A stretch of DNA of 64,000 bases from Hymenobacter wooponensis (GTDB lineage Bacteria > Bacteroidota > Bacteroidia > Cytophagales > Hymenobacteraceae): assembly GCF_004745865.1 (NCBI RefSeq), contig NZ_SRKZ01000006.1:419381-483380 (forward strand). The letters are read 5' to 3'. Each line of letters begins with the position of its first letter. The stretch's first letter is position 1. The translations under genes were made by a program, and so were the position numbers. Positions 8,973 to 16,986 of this stretch are shown in pieces. A model generated the notes under the pieces. The model was given only the letters and a program-made list of their open reading frames with translations, did not search any database and was not told the DNA's origin.

Positions 8973-9833
8973 TCAAGCTCCTATCCAGGTGGCGCGCGTC
9001 ATCCGGTCTTTGCCAAATAAATCTGCCAGCATCTCGCACTGTTGGTATCCTAACTCACGGAGCATGGCAACGGTAGCCTGAGCGTACCGCTCATTTATTT
9101 CAAAATATAGGTTACCACCTGGGCGCAGTATCCTTTGACCTAGCTCCGCAATACGGCGGTAAAACAGCAGCGGATCGTGGTTGGGCACGAATAGCGCCGT
9201 AGCTGGCTCGTAGGCCAGTACATTGGGGCGCATAAGGTCCCGCTCCTCTTCCAGCACGTAAGGTGGGTTACTTACCAGCACATCTAGCTGACTTGTAAGA
9301 TGAGGCTCGGCCGTAAGAATATTCACTTCTTGGAAATCGACAGTAACGGCGTAACGAACGGCATTACGCTGTGCCACGGCTAGGGCTTCGGGGGAGATAT
9401 CAACAGCCGTGAGGATGCTGCCAGGCAGCGACAGGCCTAGGGCAATGGGAATGCAACCCGAACCAGTGCCAATATCCAAAATGCGTAGGCTATTGCCGCC
9501 CTTCTGCTCACGGGTTATGAGTGCCACTAGTTCCTCGGTTTCGGGACGAGGAATAAGCGTGGCGGGCGATACTTCTAGCTCTAGGTCGGCAAAGTGCGCC
9601 GTACCTAGCACGTATTGCAGTGGCTCGTGGGTTAGTAGCCTTTCCTGAATGGCGGCCAGTTGCTGTTCTCCTAACTCCGGTACAGGCTCATTGGCCTGCA
9701 TCCGGCGGTGCAACGGTGAGAGGCCTAGCACATGTTCTAGCACCAGTCCGGCTATAGAATCAGCTTCAGGAGCGGGGTAAATAGCCCGTAAGGCCTCTGA
9801 CAAAGAAGTAGTGAGCTGACGAACCGTTGACAT
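8973..9833 (-). CDS. prmC: Release factor glutamine N5-methyltransferase
   Basis: Methylates the Gln of the GGQ motif in peptide-chain release factors. The N-terminal helical domain spans about residues 1-85; the SAM-binding motif DIGTGSGC is at 120-127 and the substrate motif NPPYV at 189-193, with IPRPETE at 94-100, all diagnostic. The open frame extends to 9884, but ATG 9833 (MSTVRQL) is the only start compatible with the promoter element at 9838-9845. Only four bases separate that element from the ATG, so the mRNA may be leaderless. Divergent from ribD. Confidence 0.95.
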   Translation of the reverse strand: MSTVRQLTTSLSEALRAIYPAPEADSIAGLVLEHVLGLSPLHRRMQANEPVPELGEQQLAAIQERLLTHEPLQYVLGTAHFADLELEVSPATLIPRPETEELVALITREQKGGNSLRILDIGTGSGCIPIALGLSLPGSILTAVDISPEALAVAQRNAVRYAVTVDFQEVNILTAEPHLTSQLDVLVSNPPYVLEEERDLMRPNVLAYEPATALFVPNHDPLLFYRRIAELGQRILRPGGNLYFEINERYAQATVAMLRELGYQQCEMLADLFGKDRMTRATWIGA

Positions 9834-9837
9834 ACCG

Positions 9838-9845
9838 CAAAGGTA
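9838..9845 (-). promoter_or_regulatory. TAnnTTTG -7 element immediately before prmC
   Basis: TACCTTTG followed by CGGT and then the ATG of prmC. Transcription in Bacteroidota starts a few bases after TTTG, which would place the +1 at or next to the start codon. Confidence 0.6.
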
Positions 9846-9897
9846 GCTCCCGGCGCGCTGGCAGGGGTATCGGCGGCGCGGCATCTTCTGGCTCCAC

Positions 9898-9905
9898 TAG
9901 TTTTG
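9898..9905 (+). promoter_or_regulatory. TAnnTTTG -7 element for ribD
   Basis: TAGTTTTG, 30 bases before the ribD ATG and divergent from the prmC element 53 bases away. Consensus match only; no convincing -33 box. Confidence 0.5.
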
Positions 9906-9935
9906 TACCTTCACCCTCCCACCAATTCCGCTCCT

Positions 9936-11006
9936 ATGTCTGCCACCGACTTCGACCACCTCATGATGCGCCGGGCCCTCGACCTAGCCCGCCTGGGCAC
10001 CGGCTACGCACGCCCAAATCCCATTGTAGGCTGTGTAATCACTCACGAAGGCCGGGTAATTGGCGAAGGATGGCACAAGCGGTATGGCGGCCCGCACGCA
10101 GAAGTAAATGCTATAGCGGCCGTTACGGAGCAGCATCTGCTGTCCAAGAGCCGAGTGTACGTTACGCTGGAGCCTTGCTCCCACTATGGTAAAACTCCGC
10201 CTTGCGCCGACTTACTGATTGAGAAAGGCGTAGCCGAAGTAGTGGTGTGCAACCTCGACCCCAACCCGTTAGTAGCTGGCCGCGGCATTGCAAAACTGCA
10301 GGCTGCAGGTATTAAGGTAGAAACTGGGTTATTGGAGCAGGAAGGGCGCTGGCTAAACCGGCGATTCTTCACGTTCCAGGAAAAGCAGCGGCCCTATGTA
10401 GTACTCAAGTGGGCTGAAACGGCTGATGGCTACTTAGCAGGCCCTTACTTTCAGCCGGTAGCCATCAGTGGCAAGCTGGCAAATGTGATGGTGCACCAGT
10501 GGCGCACCGAAGAACAAGCCATTCTAGTGGGTACCCGCACCGCTTTGCACGACAACCCACGCCTGAACGTGCGGGAATGGCCCGGCCAGGACCCTACCCG
10601 GATAGTAATCGATAAAAACCTGTGCCTGCCTCCTACGCATAACTTGCTCGATGGCAGCCAGCCCACAATTGTGTACACGTATCGGGAGCGGGACTCTACC
10701 CACAACCTGGCCTACGAACCTCTCTCCGAAGCCAACGACTTGTTCCCTCAGATTCTCCATAACCTTTATGAGCGCAATGTGCAGTCGGTGCTGGTAGAAG
10801 GCGGTCCTACAGTACTGAACTCTTTGCTCAAAGATGGACTCTGGGACGAAGCCCGGATTATCCGGAGCCCCAAGGTATTAGGCGGGGGTGTAGCGGCGCC
10901 GCACTTAGGTCTCACTGGCCTACGAGAGCAATTTGCATTGGGTGACGACGAAGTGTTCGTGTATCAGCGGCAGGCGCAAGGCCGGGCAATACCGGCGCGG
11001 TCATAA
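9936..11006 (+). CDS. ribD: Bifunctional riboflavin deaminase/reductase
   Basis: Catalyses deamination of diaminohydroxyphosphoribosylaminopyrimidine and then reduction of the ribosyl group in riboflavin synthesis. The N-terminal cytidine-deaminase-like domain has the zinc site His54-Ala-Glu56, Cys81 and Cys90 (PCSHYGKTPPC); the C-terminal DHFR-like reductase domain begins near residue 150 (PYVVLKWAETADGYLA) and ends with VEGGPTVLNSLL and GGGVAAPHLG. ATG 9936 is chosen over the longer frame from 9903 because the promoter element at 9898-9905 leaves no room for it. The stop codon overlaps the promoter of the following msrC-like gene. Confidence 0.95.
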   Translation: MSATDFDHLMMRRALDLARLGTGYARPNPIVGCVITHEGRVIGEGWHKRYGGPHAEVNAIAAVTEQHLLSKSRVYVTLEPCSHYGKTPPCADLLIEKGVAEVVVCNLDPNPLVAGRGIAKLQAAGIKVETGLLEQEGRWLNRRFFTFQEKQRPYVVLKWAETADGYLAGPYFQPVAISGKLANVMVHQWRTEEQAILVGTRTALHDNPRLNVREWPGQDPTRIVIDKNLCLPPTHNLLDGSQPTIVYTYRERDSTHNLAYEPLSEANDLFPQILHNLYERNVQSVLVEGGPTVLNSLLKDGLWDEARIIRSPKVLGGGVAAPHLGLTGLREQFALGDDEVFVYQRQAQGRAIPARS

Positions 11007-11011
11007 CTTTG
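11004..11011 (+). promoter_or_regulatory. TAnnTTTG -7 element for the fRMsr gene, overlapping the ribD stop
   Basis: TAACTTTG; its first three bases are the TAA stop codon of ribD. It lies 51 bases before the ATG at 11063. Confidence 0.5.
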
Positions 11012-11062
11012 CGGCGCTGGCGCGGTTAGCTAGCACTTTCTCCCTGTTACTTGCGCTTACTC

Positions 11063-11545
11063 ATGGCCGAAGAACTGCACCTCGATACTACGCTCACTAA
11101 AGCTGAGCAATACCGCCAACTCCTTCCTCAAATTGAAGCACTGACCACGGGTGAACCTGACCTAGTGGCTAATCTGGCTAATACCGCGGCGGCTCTGCGC
11201 CAGGCGTTTGGCTTCTTCTGGGTGGGCTTCTATCTGGTGAAAGACGACGAGTTGGTGCTAGGCCCGTTCCAAGGGCCCATTGCCTGCACCCGTATCCGAC
11301 GGGGTAAGGGTGTGTGTGGCACCAGCTGGAGCCGCGCCGAAACGGTGCTGGTACCCGACGTGGAGCAGTTCCCCGGCCACATTGCCTGCAGCTCCGACTC
11401 AAAATCAGAAATAGTGGTACCGGTGCTGAAAGATGGGCAGGTGGTAGCCGTGCTAGACGTGGACAGCGACCAGCTAAACGACTTCGATCAGGCCGATCAA
11501 GAGGCATTGGAGCAATTGATGACGCTGGCTGCGCGGTGGTTTTAG
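11063..11545 (+). CDS. msrC: Free methionine-(R)-sulfoxide reductase, GAF-domain type
   Basis: Reduces free methionine-R-sulfoxide in oxidative-damage repair. The whole 160-residue protein is one GAF domain. The three cysteines used by this family are present: Cys75 (GPIACTRI), Cys85 (GKGVCGTSW) and Cys109 (HIACSSDSKSEIVVP), which separates it from signalling GAF proteins. ATG 11063 (MAEELHLD) is preferred to 11051. It follows ribD by 56 bases but has its own promoter element. Confidence 0.9.
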   Translation: MAEELHLDTTLTKAEQYRQLLPQIEALTTGEPDLVANLANTAAALRQAFGFFWVGFYLVKDDELVLGPFQGPIACTRIRRGKGVCGTSWSRAETVLVPDVEQFPGHIACSSDSKSEIVVPVLKDGQVVAVLDVDSDQLNDFDQADQEALEQLMTLAARWF

Positions 11546-11649
11546 GCTTGGGGCGGCGCCGGTAGTAGAAAGGCACCCTCAAGAGGTGCTTCTCAGCCAC
11601 TAACCGTGTAACTTACCCGGATAAGTCCTACCCCCATCCTACCCCACCC

Positions 11650-12225
11650 ATGCGTAAAGTTGTTTTGTACATAGCCACCAGTCTGGATGGCTACATTGCC
11701 TCCCCGGATGGCTCCGTGGAATGGCTGCCCACCCCGCCCCCGAATGAGGATTATGGCTACGGAAACTTCCTAGCCACTGCCGATGCTACTCTGCAAGGCC
11801 GCGCCACTTACGAGCAAGTACTCACGCTGGGTGATTGGCCATACCCCACGCTGACCAACTACGTCTTTACCCGGCGCCCACCCACGGAGCCCGCCCACCC
11901 CTCGGTACACTTCGTGACCGAAGACCCAGTTAGTTTCGTCAGCCAGTTGAAGCAGCAGGAAGGCAACACTATTTGGCTGATCGGGGGCAGTATGCTCGCG
12001 GCCCCGCTGTTGGCAGCTGGTGTGGTAGATGAACTCATGCTCTTCATTGTGCCGCAGTTGCTAGGAGCAGGCATTCCGCTGTGGCGAGCCCAACCACAGC
12101 CACGCCCCTTGATACTGTTGAATCAGCAAGCCTGGCCCGATGGCATGACACTGCTACACTACCAATTGCCTGTTCAAGATGACTCACTTGCGGTAGCTGA
12201 TCAATCGGCTGCAGAACAGGCCTAG
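11650..12225 (+). CDS. Dihydrofolate reductase family protein (RibD C-terminal-like)
   Basis: A 191-residue stand-alone RibD_C/DHFR-fold protein. The opening MRKVVLYIATSLDGYIASPDGSVEWL and the later NTIWLIGGSMLAAPLLAAGVVDELMLFIVPQLLGAGIPLW match the YwjB/YyaP-like group, predicted NADPH-dependent reductases of unknown substrate. Not a classical FolA: length and substrate-site sequence differ. The last 20 residues are a polar tail. Its stop codon lies within CTAGGCC, and a 22-bp perfect hairpin follows between it and convergent psd. Confidence 0.85.
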   Translation: MRKVVLYIATSLDGYIASPDGSVEWLPTPPPNEDYGYGNFLATADATLQGRATYEQVLTLGDWPYPTLTNYVFTRRPPTEPAHPSVHFVTEDPVSFVSQLKQQEGNTIWLIGGSMLAAPLLAAGVVDELMLFIVPQLLGAGIPLWRAQPQPRPLILLNQQAWPDGMTLLHYQLPVQDDSLAVADQSAAEQA

Positions 12226-12241
12226 GCCAGTACGATAAAAG

Positions 12242-12285
12242 AAAAAGCAGTGCCCTCCCCTTGCAAGGGGAGGGCACTGCTTTTT
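12242..12285. terminator. Bidirectional terminator, perfect 44-base palindrome
   Basis: AAAAAGCAGTGCCCTCCCCT begins the left arm; arms 12242-12263 and 12264-12285 are exact reverse complements, with A-run and T-run at the ends on both strands. It serves the convergent DHFR-like and psd genes. Confidence 0.9.
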
Positions 12286-12321
12286 GCGGTTGGCAAGATG
12301 CTGCCTTGCGAATGAGAGCTA

Positions 12322-13002
12322 CTAGAACAGGCTAGGAGAGTCGGTTTTCAATTGAGCGACGATGGTTTGGCCACCTTTCACTTTCTCCCCAATCTGCACC
12401 TTTACCTCGGTATCAACCGGCACGAAAATATCAACGCGGGAGCCGAATTTAATAAAGCCAAACTCTTCGCCCTGGCTTACTTCGTCGCCTTCATTTACAT
12501 ACCATACAATGCGGCGAGCCATAGCGCCGGCAATCTGCCGAAACAGCACGAATGGGCCTGCCTCCGACTCCACAACTACCGTGGTCCGCTCGTTTTTGGT
12601 GCTGCTCTTGGGGTGCCAAGCTACCAGATAGTTACCGGGGTGATATTTGAAATAGCGTACAATACCCGAGATAGGGTTGCGGGTGATGTGCACGTTAATC
12701 GGCGACATGAAGATGCTGATCTGCTTGCGCACATCATCAAAATATTCGGGCTCGTGCACGTCCTCAATAACCACCACTTTGCCGTCGGCGGGGGCAATAA
12801 CTAAGTCCTCGTGGGTGAAGAGACGGCGGGCCGGGCTCCGGAAAAACTGAAGCAGCGCCAGAAAGACGATGACCGAAATACCCGCGAAAATCTTGTTAAA
12901 ATCGTCGTAACGGGCATTATAGCGGAAAAGCAATAGGTTGGCGGCTACCAGAGCCAGCAACGTAAAGAAAAGAATTCGTCGTCCTTCTTTGTGAATCTTC
13001 AT
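12322..13002 (-). CDS. psd: Phosphatidylserine decarboxylase, short form
   Basis: Decarboxylates phosphatidylserine to phosphatidylethanolamine at the inner membrane. The 226 residues match the short PSD-A type: two hydrophobic segments (about 10-27 and 38-54), PADGKVVVIE, MSPINVHITRNPISG with the conserved His, and the self-cleavage site FGSR with Gly187-Ser188 (pyruvoyl group formed from the Ser). ATG 13002. A TAnnTTTG element is at 13117-13124. cdsA, which supplies CDP-diacylglycerol for the same lipid route, is 1.8 kb away; pssA is not in the window. Confidence 0.95.
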   Translation of the reverse strand: MKIHKEGRRILFFTLLALVAANLLLFRYNARYDDFNKIFAGISVIVFLALLQFFRSPARRLFTHEDLVIAPADGKVVVIEDVHEPEYFDDVRKQISIFMSPINVHITRNPISGIVRYFKYHPGNYLVAWHPKSSTKNERTTVVVESEAGPFVLFRQIAGAMARRIVWYVNEGDEVSQGEEFGFIKFGSRVDIFVPVDTEVKVQIGEKVKGGQTIVAQLKTDSPSLF

Positions 13003-13116
13003 AAATCACTGATTTGCGCTGATTACGTGAATTACGATGAGTCAGACGCTTTTTCCAGAAACAGAGCTCAGCAGGCATATGATTCCCCATTGAGGGAAAC
13101 ACCTTGCCGACCTGCA

Positions 13117-13124
13117 CAAAGATA
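13117..13124 (-). promoter_or_regulatory. TAnnTTTG -7 element for psd
   Basis: TATCTTTG on the minus strand, 114 bases before the psd ATG. Consensus match; a 5' leader of about 105 bases would follow. Confidence 0.5.
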
Positions 13125-13236
13125 GCCCGAGCCACCGGCCCGGGCTATCCGAAAACAAATATAGCTAGTTCGGGCTCACAGCCCAGTTAGCAGCCAAAAA
13201 CCTACTTTGAGGTAAGTATCGGCGCCTAGTAGTGGC

Positions 13237-14526
13237 CTAGAAGCCGCCGCGGAACTTGTAGGTCTGGGCCACTTTATCAATGGCTACCACGTAGGCTGCA
13301 ATACGCATCGGGATGTTATACTTCTGGCTGGTGGCGTACACCTTCTCGAAGGCATCATTCATGATGCGGTCGGCGCGCTCGGTCACCATTTCCTCAGTCC
13401 ACTTGAAACCCTGGCGGTTCTGTACCCACTCGAAGTACGATACCGTTACTCCACCGGAGTTAGCCAGAATATCAGGCACCACCATAATGCCCTTCTCGTT
13501 GATGATGGGGTCAGCAGAGGCCGAAGTCGGGCCGTTAGCACCTTCCACAATCAGCTTGGCTTTGATGTCGTGGGCGTTGTGCTCCGTAATAACATCTTCT
13601 ACGGCAGCGGGTACCAGCACATCTACGTTGGACGTGAGCAGGTCGTCGGCATCGTCCATGAGCGTAGCACCCGTGAAACCGTCGAGGCGGCCCTTGTGCA
13701 CGTTCTTGTAGGCCACTGCCTCGTCTATGTTGATGCCGTTCTCATTCCAGTAAGCGCCGCTTACGTCGGAAATGCACTTAATTTTTACGCCCTGCTCGCT
13801 CAGCAGCTTGGCCGCCCACGAGCCTACATTGCCAAAGCCCTGCACCGCCGCCGAGGCCTGCTTGGGGTCCATGCCCAGCTTCTTCATGGCGGCCAGCGCC
13901 GACACCATTACCCCGCGGCCAGTAGCCTCAGTGCGGCCCAGTGAGCCACCCATTACTAGCGGCTTGCCCGTTACTACGGCCGGCGAGGTAGCGCCTACCG
14001 TTTTAGAGAATTCATCCATCAGCCACGCCATCTCGCGAGGGCCGGTACCCATATCGGGAGCAGGAATGTCGCGGTCGGGACCGAACACATCCTTCATAGA
14101 CATGGTGTAGCCACGGGTGAGGCGCTCAATTTCGCCGGCGCTCATGGTGGTGGGGTCGCAGATGATACCGCCTTTAGCACCGCCATAGGGCAGATCAACT
14201 ACGGCGCACTTCCACGTCATCCAGGCAGCCAGGGCCTTCACCTCATCGAGGTGCACGTTCTTATCGTAGCGAATACCGCCTTTCGAAGGGCCAAGAATGG
14301 TGTTATGCACCACGCGGTAGCCTTCAAACACGCGCACTTTACCATTGTCCATGGTAACCGGAATGTGCACGATAACCTGCTTATCAGGGGCTTTGAGTAC
14401 GTCGTAGGTTTCGTCGTCGAGACCGAGGATTTCGGTGGCCACGTTGAAACGTGACATCATGGACTCGAGGGGGTTTTCGGCATCTACGCGAGGGGCCGGT
14501 TCTTTGTACACCGTGGTGGCAGCCAT
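13237..14526 (-). CDS. Glu/Leu/Phe/Val dehydrogenase, glutamate dehydrogenase-like
   Basis: Hexameric-type amino-acid dehydrogenase, probably NAD(P)-dependent glutamate dehydrogenase. The dimerisation domain has GPSKGGIRYDKNVHLDEVKALAAWMTWKCAVVDLPYGGAKGG, including the two conserved active-site lysines; the NAD domain has AAVQGFGNVGSWAA. Length from ATG 14526 (MAATTVYK) is 429 residues, as usual for this class. The longer frame to 14574 is not supported. A promoter element lies at 14616-14623. It is one of three ELFV dehydrogenases in the window and closest in type to bacterial catabolic GDH. The stop codon is inside TAGGCC. Confidence 0.92.
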   Translation of the reverse strand: MAATTVYKEPAPRVDAENPLESMMSRFNVATEILGLDDETYDVLKAPDKQVIVHIPVTMDNGKVRVFEGYRVVHNTILGPSKGGIRYDKNVHLDEVKALAAWMTWKCAVVDLPYGGAKGGIICDPTTMSAGEIERLTRGYTMSMKDVFGPDRDIPAPDMGTGPREMAWLMDEFSKTVGATSPAVVTGKPLVMGGSLGRTEATGRGVMVSALAAMKKLGMDPKQASAAVQGFGNVGSWAAKLLSEQGVKIKCISDVSGAYWNENGINIDEAVAYKNVHKGRLDGFTGATLMDDADDLLTSNVDVLVPAAVEDVITEHNAHDIKAKLIVEGANGPTSASADPIINEKGIMVVPDILANSGGVTVSYFEWVQNRQGFKWTEEMVTERADRIMNDAFEKVYATSQKYNIPMRIAAYVVAIDKVAQTYKFRGGF

Positions 14527-14615
14527 ACGGGGTTGGGGGTTGGGGTGGGTGAGGAAATGAAAAAGGGCGACCAAAGGCGGTGGGAGCCACTAGTCGCGCG
14601 CAGAAATTTGGTGGT

Positions 14616-14623
14616 CAAAGGTA
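14616..14623 (-). promoter_or_regulatory. TAnnTTTG -7 element for the glutamate dehydrogenase gene
   Basis: TACCTTTG on the minus strand, 90 bases before the ATG, with TTG (minus, 14642-14644) about 18 bases further upstream as a possible -33 box. Confidence 0.65.
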
Positions 14624-14761
14624 GTGGGAATATGCCATACGCAAGGCGCATCGGATGGGGTGCATTTTACCATAACCTTGCCTCTAAGCCAGTATGTGCG
14701 CAAAAACAGCACCAAATGCCCGTTAGTTTTCAACTATATAGTGCTCGTCTGGAGTAGACAC

Positions 14762-14793
14762 AAAAAAAGCCCGTGGAAATACCTCCACGGGCT
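14762..14793 (-). terminator. Intrinsic terminator of the CPBP-cdsA operon
   Basis: On the minus strand AGCCCGTGGA pairs with TCCACGGGCT around a six-base loop, followed by a run of Ts. It lies about 35 bases after the cdsA stop. Confidence 0.9.
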
Positions 14794-14825
14794 GTAAATA
14801 ATTGGGCTACCCCGCAGCAATAGGC

Positions 14826-15731
14826 CTAGCCAAATACCAGCTGCAGCAGAGCCAGCACCGGCAGAATAAATAGGAAGGCATCGAACCGGTCTAGCAGGCC
14901 GCCATGGCCCGGCATAATGCGCCCAGAGTCCTTTATATCTACGCTGCGCTTCAGCATCGACTCTGCCAGGTCGCCAAGCGGGCCAAAAACCGCTACCACG
15001 CTCGCCACTACGAGGCGATAGGTTAAGGAAAGTTCTGGCAATAGGTAGCCTAAGGCCCAGCCCATAACAAGCGTCAGCAGGAAGCCACCCACGGCGCCTT
15101 CCCAGGTTTTACCGGGTGAGATTTTAGGCGCCAGCTTGTGCTTACCCAAGGTCTTACCTGCCGCATACGCCCCAATGTCCGACGACCATACCAGCAGCAG
15201 CAGCGCGAAGATTCGGCGGTAATCATAGTTTTCCCGGTTGCTGAATGCTACTACGCTCAACAAGCTCATGGGCAAACTCACATACAGTATGCCCAACAAG
15301 GCTACGCCTACATTAGCGAAAGGCGGTATGTCATGGTTTTCCCGAGGCCAAGAGTACATTTCTCTCAGAATCAAAATAGTGGGCAACAGGAAAGCCACTA
15401 TGTATAAGCTGTTTTTAGCTGGCTCTATAGTATTAAGCCAGGAAAGGCTCTCACTAGTCTCAAGCACGGACGTACTTCCTGCAACTTCTGCATGATAACT
15501 AGCACTTTGCAGAAAATAGATGGCAGTAAATAGCACCAAACTTAACGCACCACCCAGCAATGCCGCTGGCTTATATCCGGCGTGGCGCATCATGCGGTAG
15601 AACTCCCACAGCATCCGCATCTGTACCAGGCCGAAGAACAGGGCAAACGACCAAGCACTGTACCACACGCTACCCAGTAACAACACGGCCCCAATAATGC
15701 CGAAGATGATCCGCTGGGCCAGGTTGGACAT
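14826..15731 (-). CDS. cdsA: Phosphatidate cytidylyltransferase
   Basis: Integral membrane enzyme making CDP-diacylglycerol from phosphatidate and CTP. The CDS signature is complete near the C-terminus: LKRSVDIKDSGRIMPGHGGLLDRFDAFLF, preceded by SPGKTWEGAVGGF, with several hydrophobic helices before it. The open frame reaches 15794 (TTG), but ATG 15731 (MSNLAQRIIFG) avoids a 21-residue Pro/Ala tail and gives 301 residues. It lies 148 bases downstream of the CPBP protease gene in the same direction and is followed by a strong terminator. The stop codon is inside TAGGCC. Confidence 0.93.
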   Translation of the reverse strand: MSNLAQRIIFGIIGAVLLLGSVWYSAWSFALFFGLVQMRMLWEFYRMMRHAGYKPAALLGGALSLVLFTAIYFLQSASYHAEVAGSTSVLETSESLSWLNTIEPAKNSLYIVAFLLPTILILREMYSWPRENHDIPPFANVGVALLGILYVSLPMSLLSVVAFSNRENYDYRRIFALLLLVWSSDIGAYAAGKTLGKHKLAPKISPGKTWEGAVGGFLLTLVMGWALGYLLPELSLTYRLVVASVVAVFGPLGDLAESMLKRSVDIKDSGRIMPGHGGLLDRFDAFLFILPVLALLQLVFG

Positions 15732-15879
15732 GGGCGGCTTGCCGGTAGCTGGCTCAGCGGCTGGCGGCGGGGTGGGGGCGGGAGAGGTGGGCAAGGAGGG
15801 TAAAATTGGAGAGTGATATAGGCGGGCGGGAACTACAGGTGGCCTAGCAGCAATTTATAGGCCTCTTCCTTCTGTTCAG

Positions 15880-16929
15880 TTATTTATTTTCTCGGGTAAT
15901 ATCTACGCCGTGGTGGCTGAGGGTGCGCGCCTTGGTAGGTACTTCGGGGCCAGCTACCGCTACGCCACCACTGCTGAGCGTGTGCATGTGGGAGGGTAGC
16001 TCATCGGCTCGCGGAGCTTGCATATTGCGGCGCAGTAGCCATAGCAGGCCTACGCACACCACCAACGAAAGCAGCATCAGCGGCCACGGCAGCGCGTCGG
16101 TGGAGTCGGGGTCGAAGGCGGTGGTTGACCACTGGCGCTGCTGCACATAGAGCAGCACTAGCTGAAAGGCATTTTGCGTGAAGTGAGCCGCCATTGGCAC
16201 CAGAATGTTGCCGCTCCACTCGTACAAATACCCCAGCACCAGCCCCAGCACAAACCGCGGCACGAAACCGAAGAACTGAAAGTGAATGGCGCTAAAAATG
16301 GCGGCGGCCAGCCATATACCCACATGGCGCGAGTTGAACCACTGCACCAGGTTGCGCTGCACTACGCCCCGGAAAAACAGCTCCTCACTAACGGCCGGCA
16401 CTACTGCTACTACCAGCACTGCCACCAGAAAGCGGGTAGGCGAGGTAAACCGAGTGAGAAAACGCGTGATAACCTGCGCTTTGTCTTCCATGGCCTTCGC
16501 CTTCACCTCCCAGTCGTGCATAAAGGCGGGGAAGTGGGCATGCGTGTTCCAGTCTATCAGCCCCGACATAAACGGCAGGCTGATGATGATAAGCGCCATG
16601 GCCACCAGGGCCCACCACAGGGGCACTGGCCTACGGGGAGCAAAATAGTCGGTGAGCTTATGCCCGGTGAGGGCGGCCAGTACTACGGCGGCCCCCCCTA
16701 CCCCACCAAGCAACAGCAGCCCCTGGCTGAGCATCATGATGCCCCATCCGTTGGGGTACGACTGCGGAGCCTGCTGCACGTTGCCCATCTCCTGTAACCC
16801 CACATGAAAGAACAGATTGCTGCATATTGCAATCAGCAAACTGGAGAGGCAAAACATCACAAACGCCACCACCAACAGCAACACAAGGTTAACGGCGGGG
16901 TGCAACCGGCTGGAGACGAAACCTTTCAT
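15880..16929 (-). CDS. CPBP family intramembrane metalloprotease
   Basis: Membrane-embedded glutamic/metalloprotease of the CPBP (Abi, Rce1-like) family; target unknown. It has about eight hydrophobic segments. The three family motifs are intact: EELFFRG (Glu182, Glu183, Arg187), FSAIHF (His216) and HFTQN (His249 and Asn253). The C-terminal 50 residues form a polar tail. ATG 16929. It is the first gene of a two-gene operon with cdsA. Members of this family act in protein maturation or bacteriocin self-immunity; nothing here decides between these. Confidence 0.9.
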   Translation of the reverse strand: MKGFVSSRLHPAVNLVLLLVVAFVMFCLSSLLIAICSNLFFHVGLQEMGNVQQAPQSYPNGWGIMMLSQGLLLLGGVGGAAVVLAALTGHKLTDYFAPRRPVPLWWALVAMALIIISLPFMSGLIDWNTHAHFPAFMHDWEVKAKAMEDKAQVITRFLTRFTSPTRFLVAVLVVAVVPAVSEELFFRGVVQRNLVQWFNSRHVGIWLAAAIFSAIHFQFFGFVPRFVLGLVLGYLYEWSGNILVPMAAHFTQNAFQLVLLYVQQRQWSTTAFDPDSTDALPWPLMLLSLVVCVGLLWLLRRNMQAPRADELPSHMHTLSSGGVAVAGPEVPTKARTLSHHGVDITRENK

Positions 16930-16954
16930 GGGGTGGTAAGAGTTGGAAGAGTCG

Positions 16955-16962
16955 TAAATTTG
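16955..16962 (+). promoter_or_regulatory. TAnnTTTG -7 element for dusB
   Basis: TAAATTTG, 24 bases before the GTG start of dusB, in the intergenic space shared with the divergent CPBP gene. Confidence 0.55.
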
Positions 16963-16986
16963 CGCAAAATACTAGAATAGACTGCC

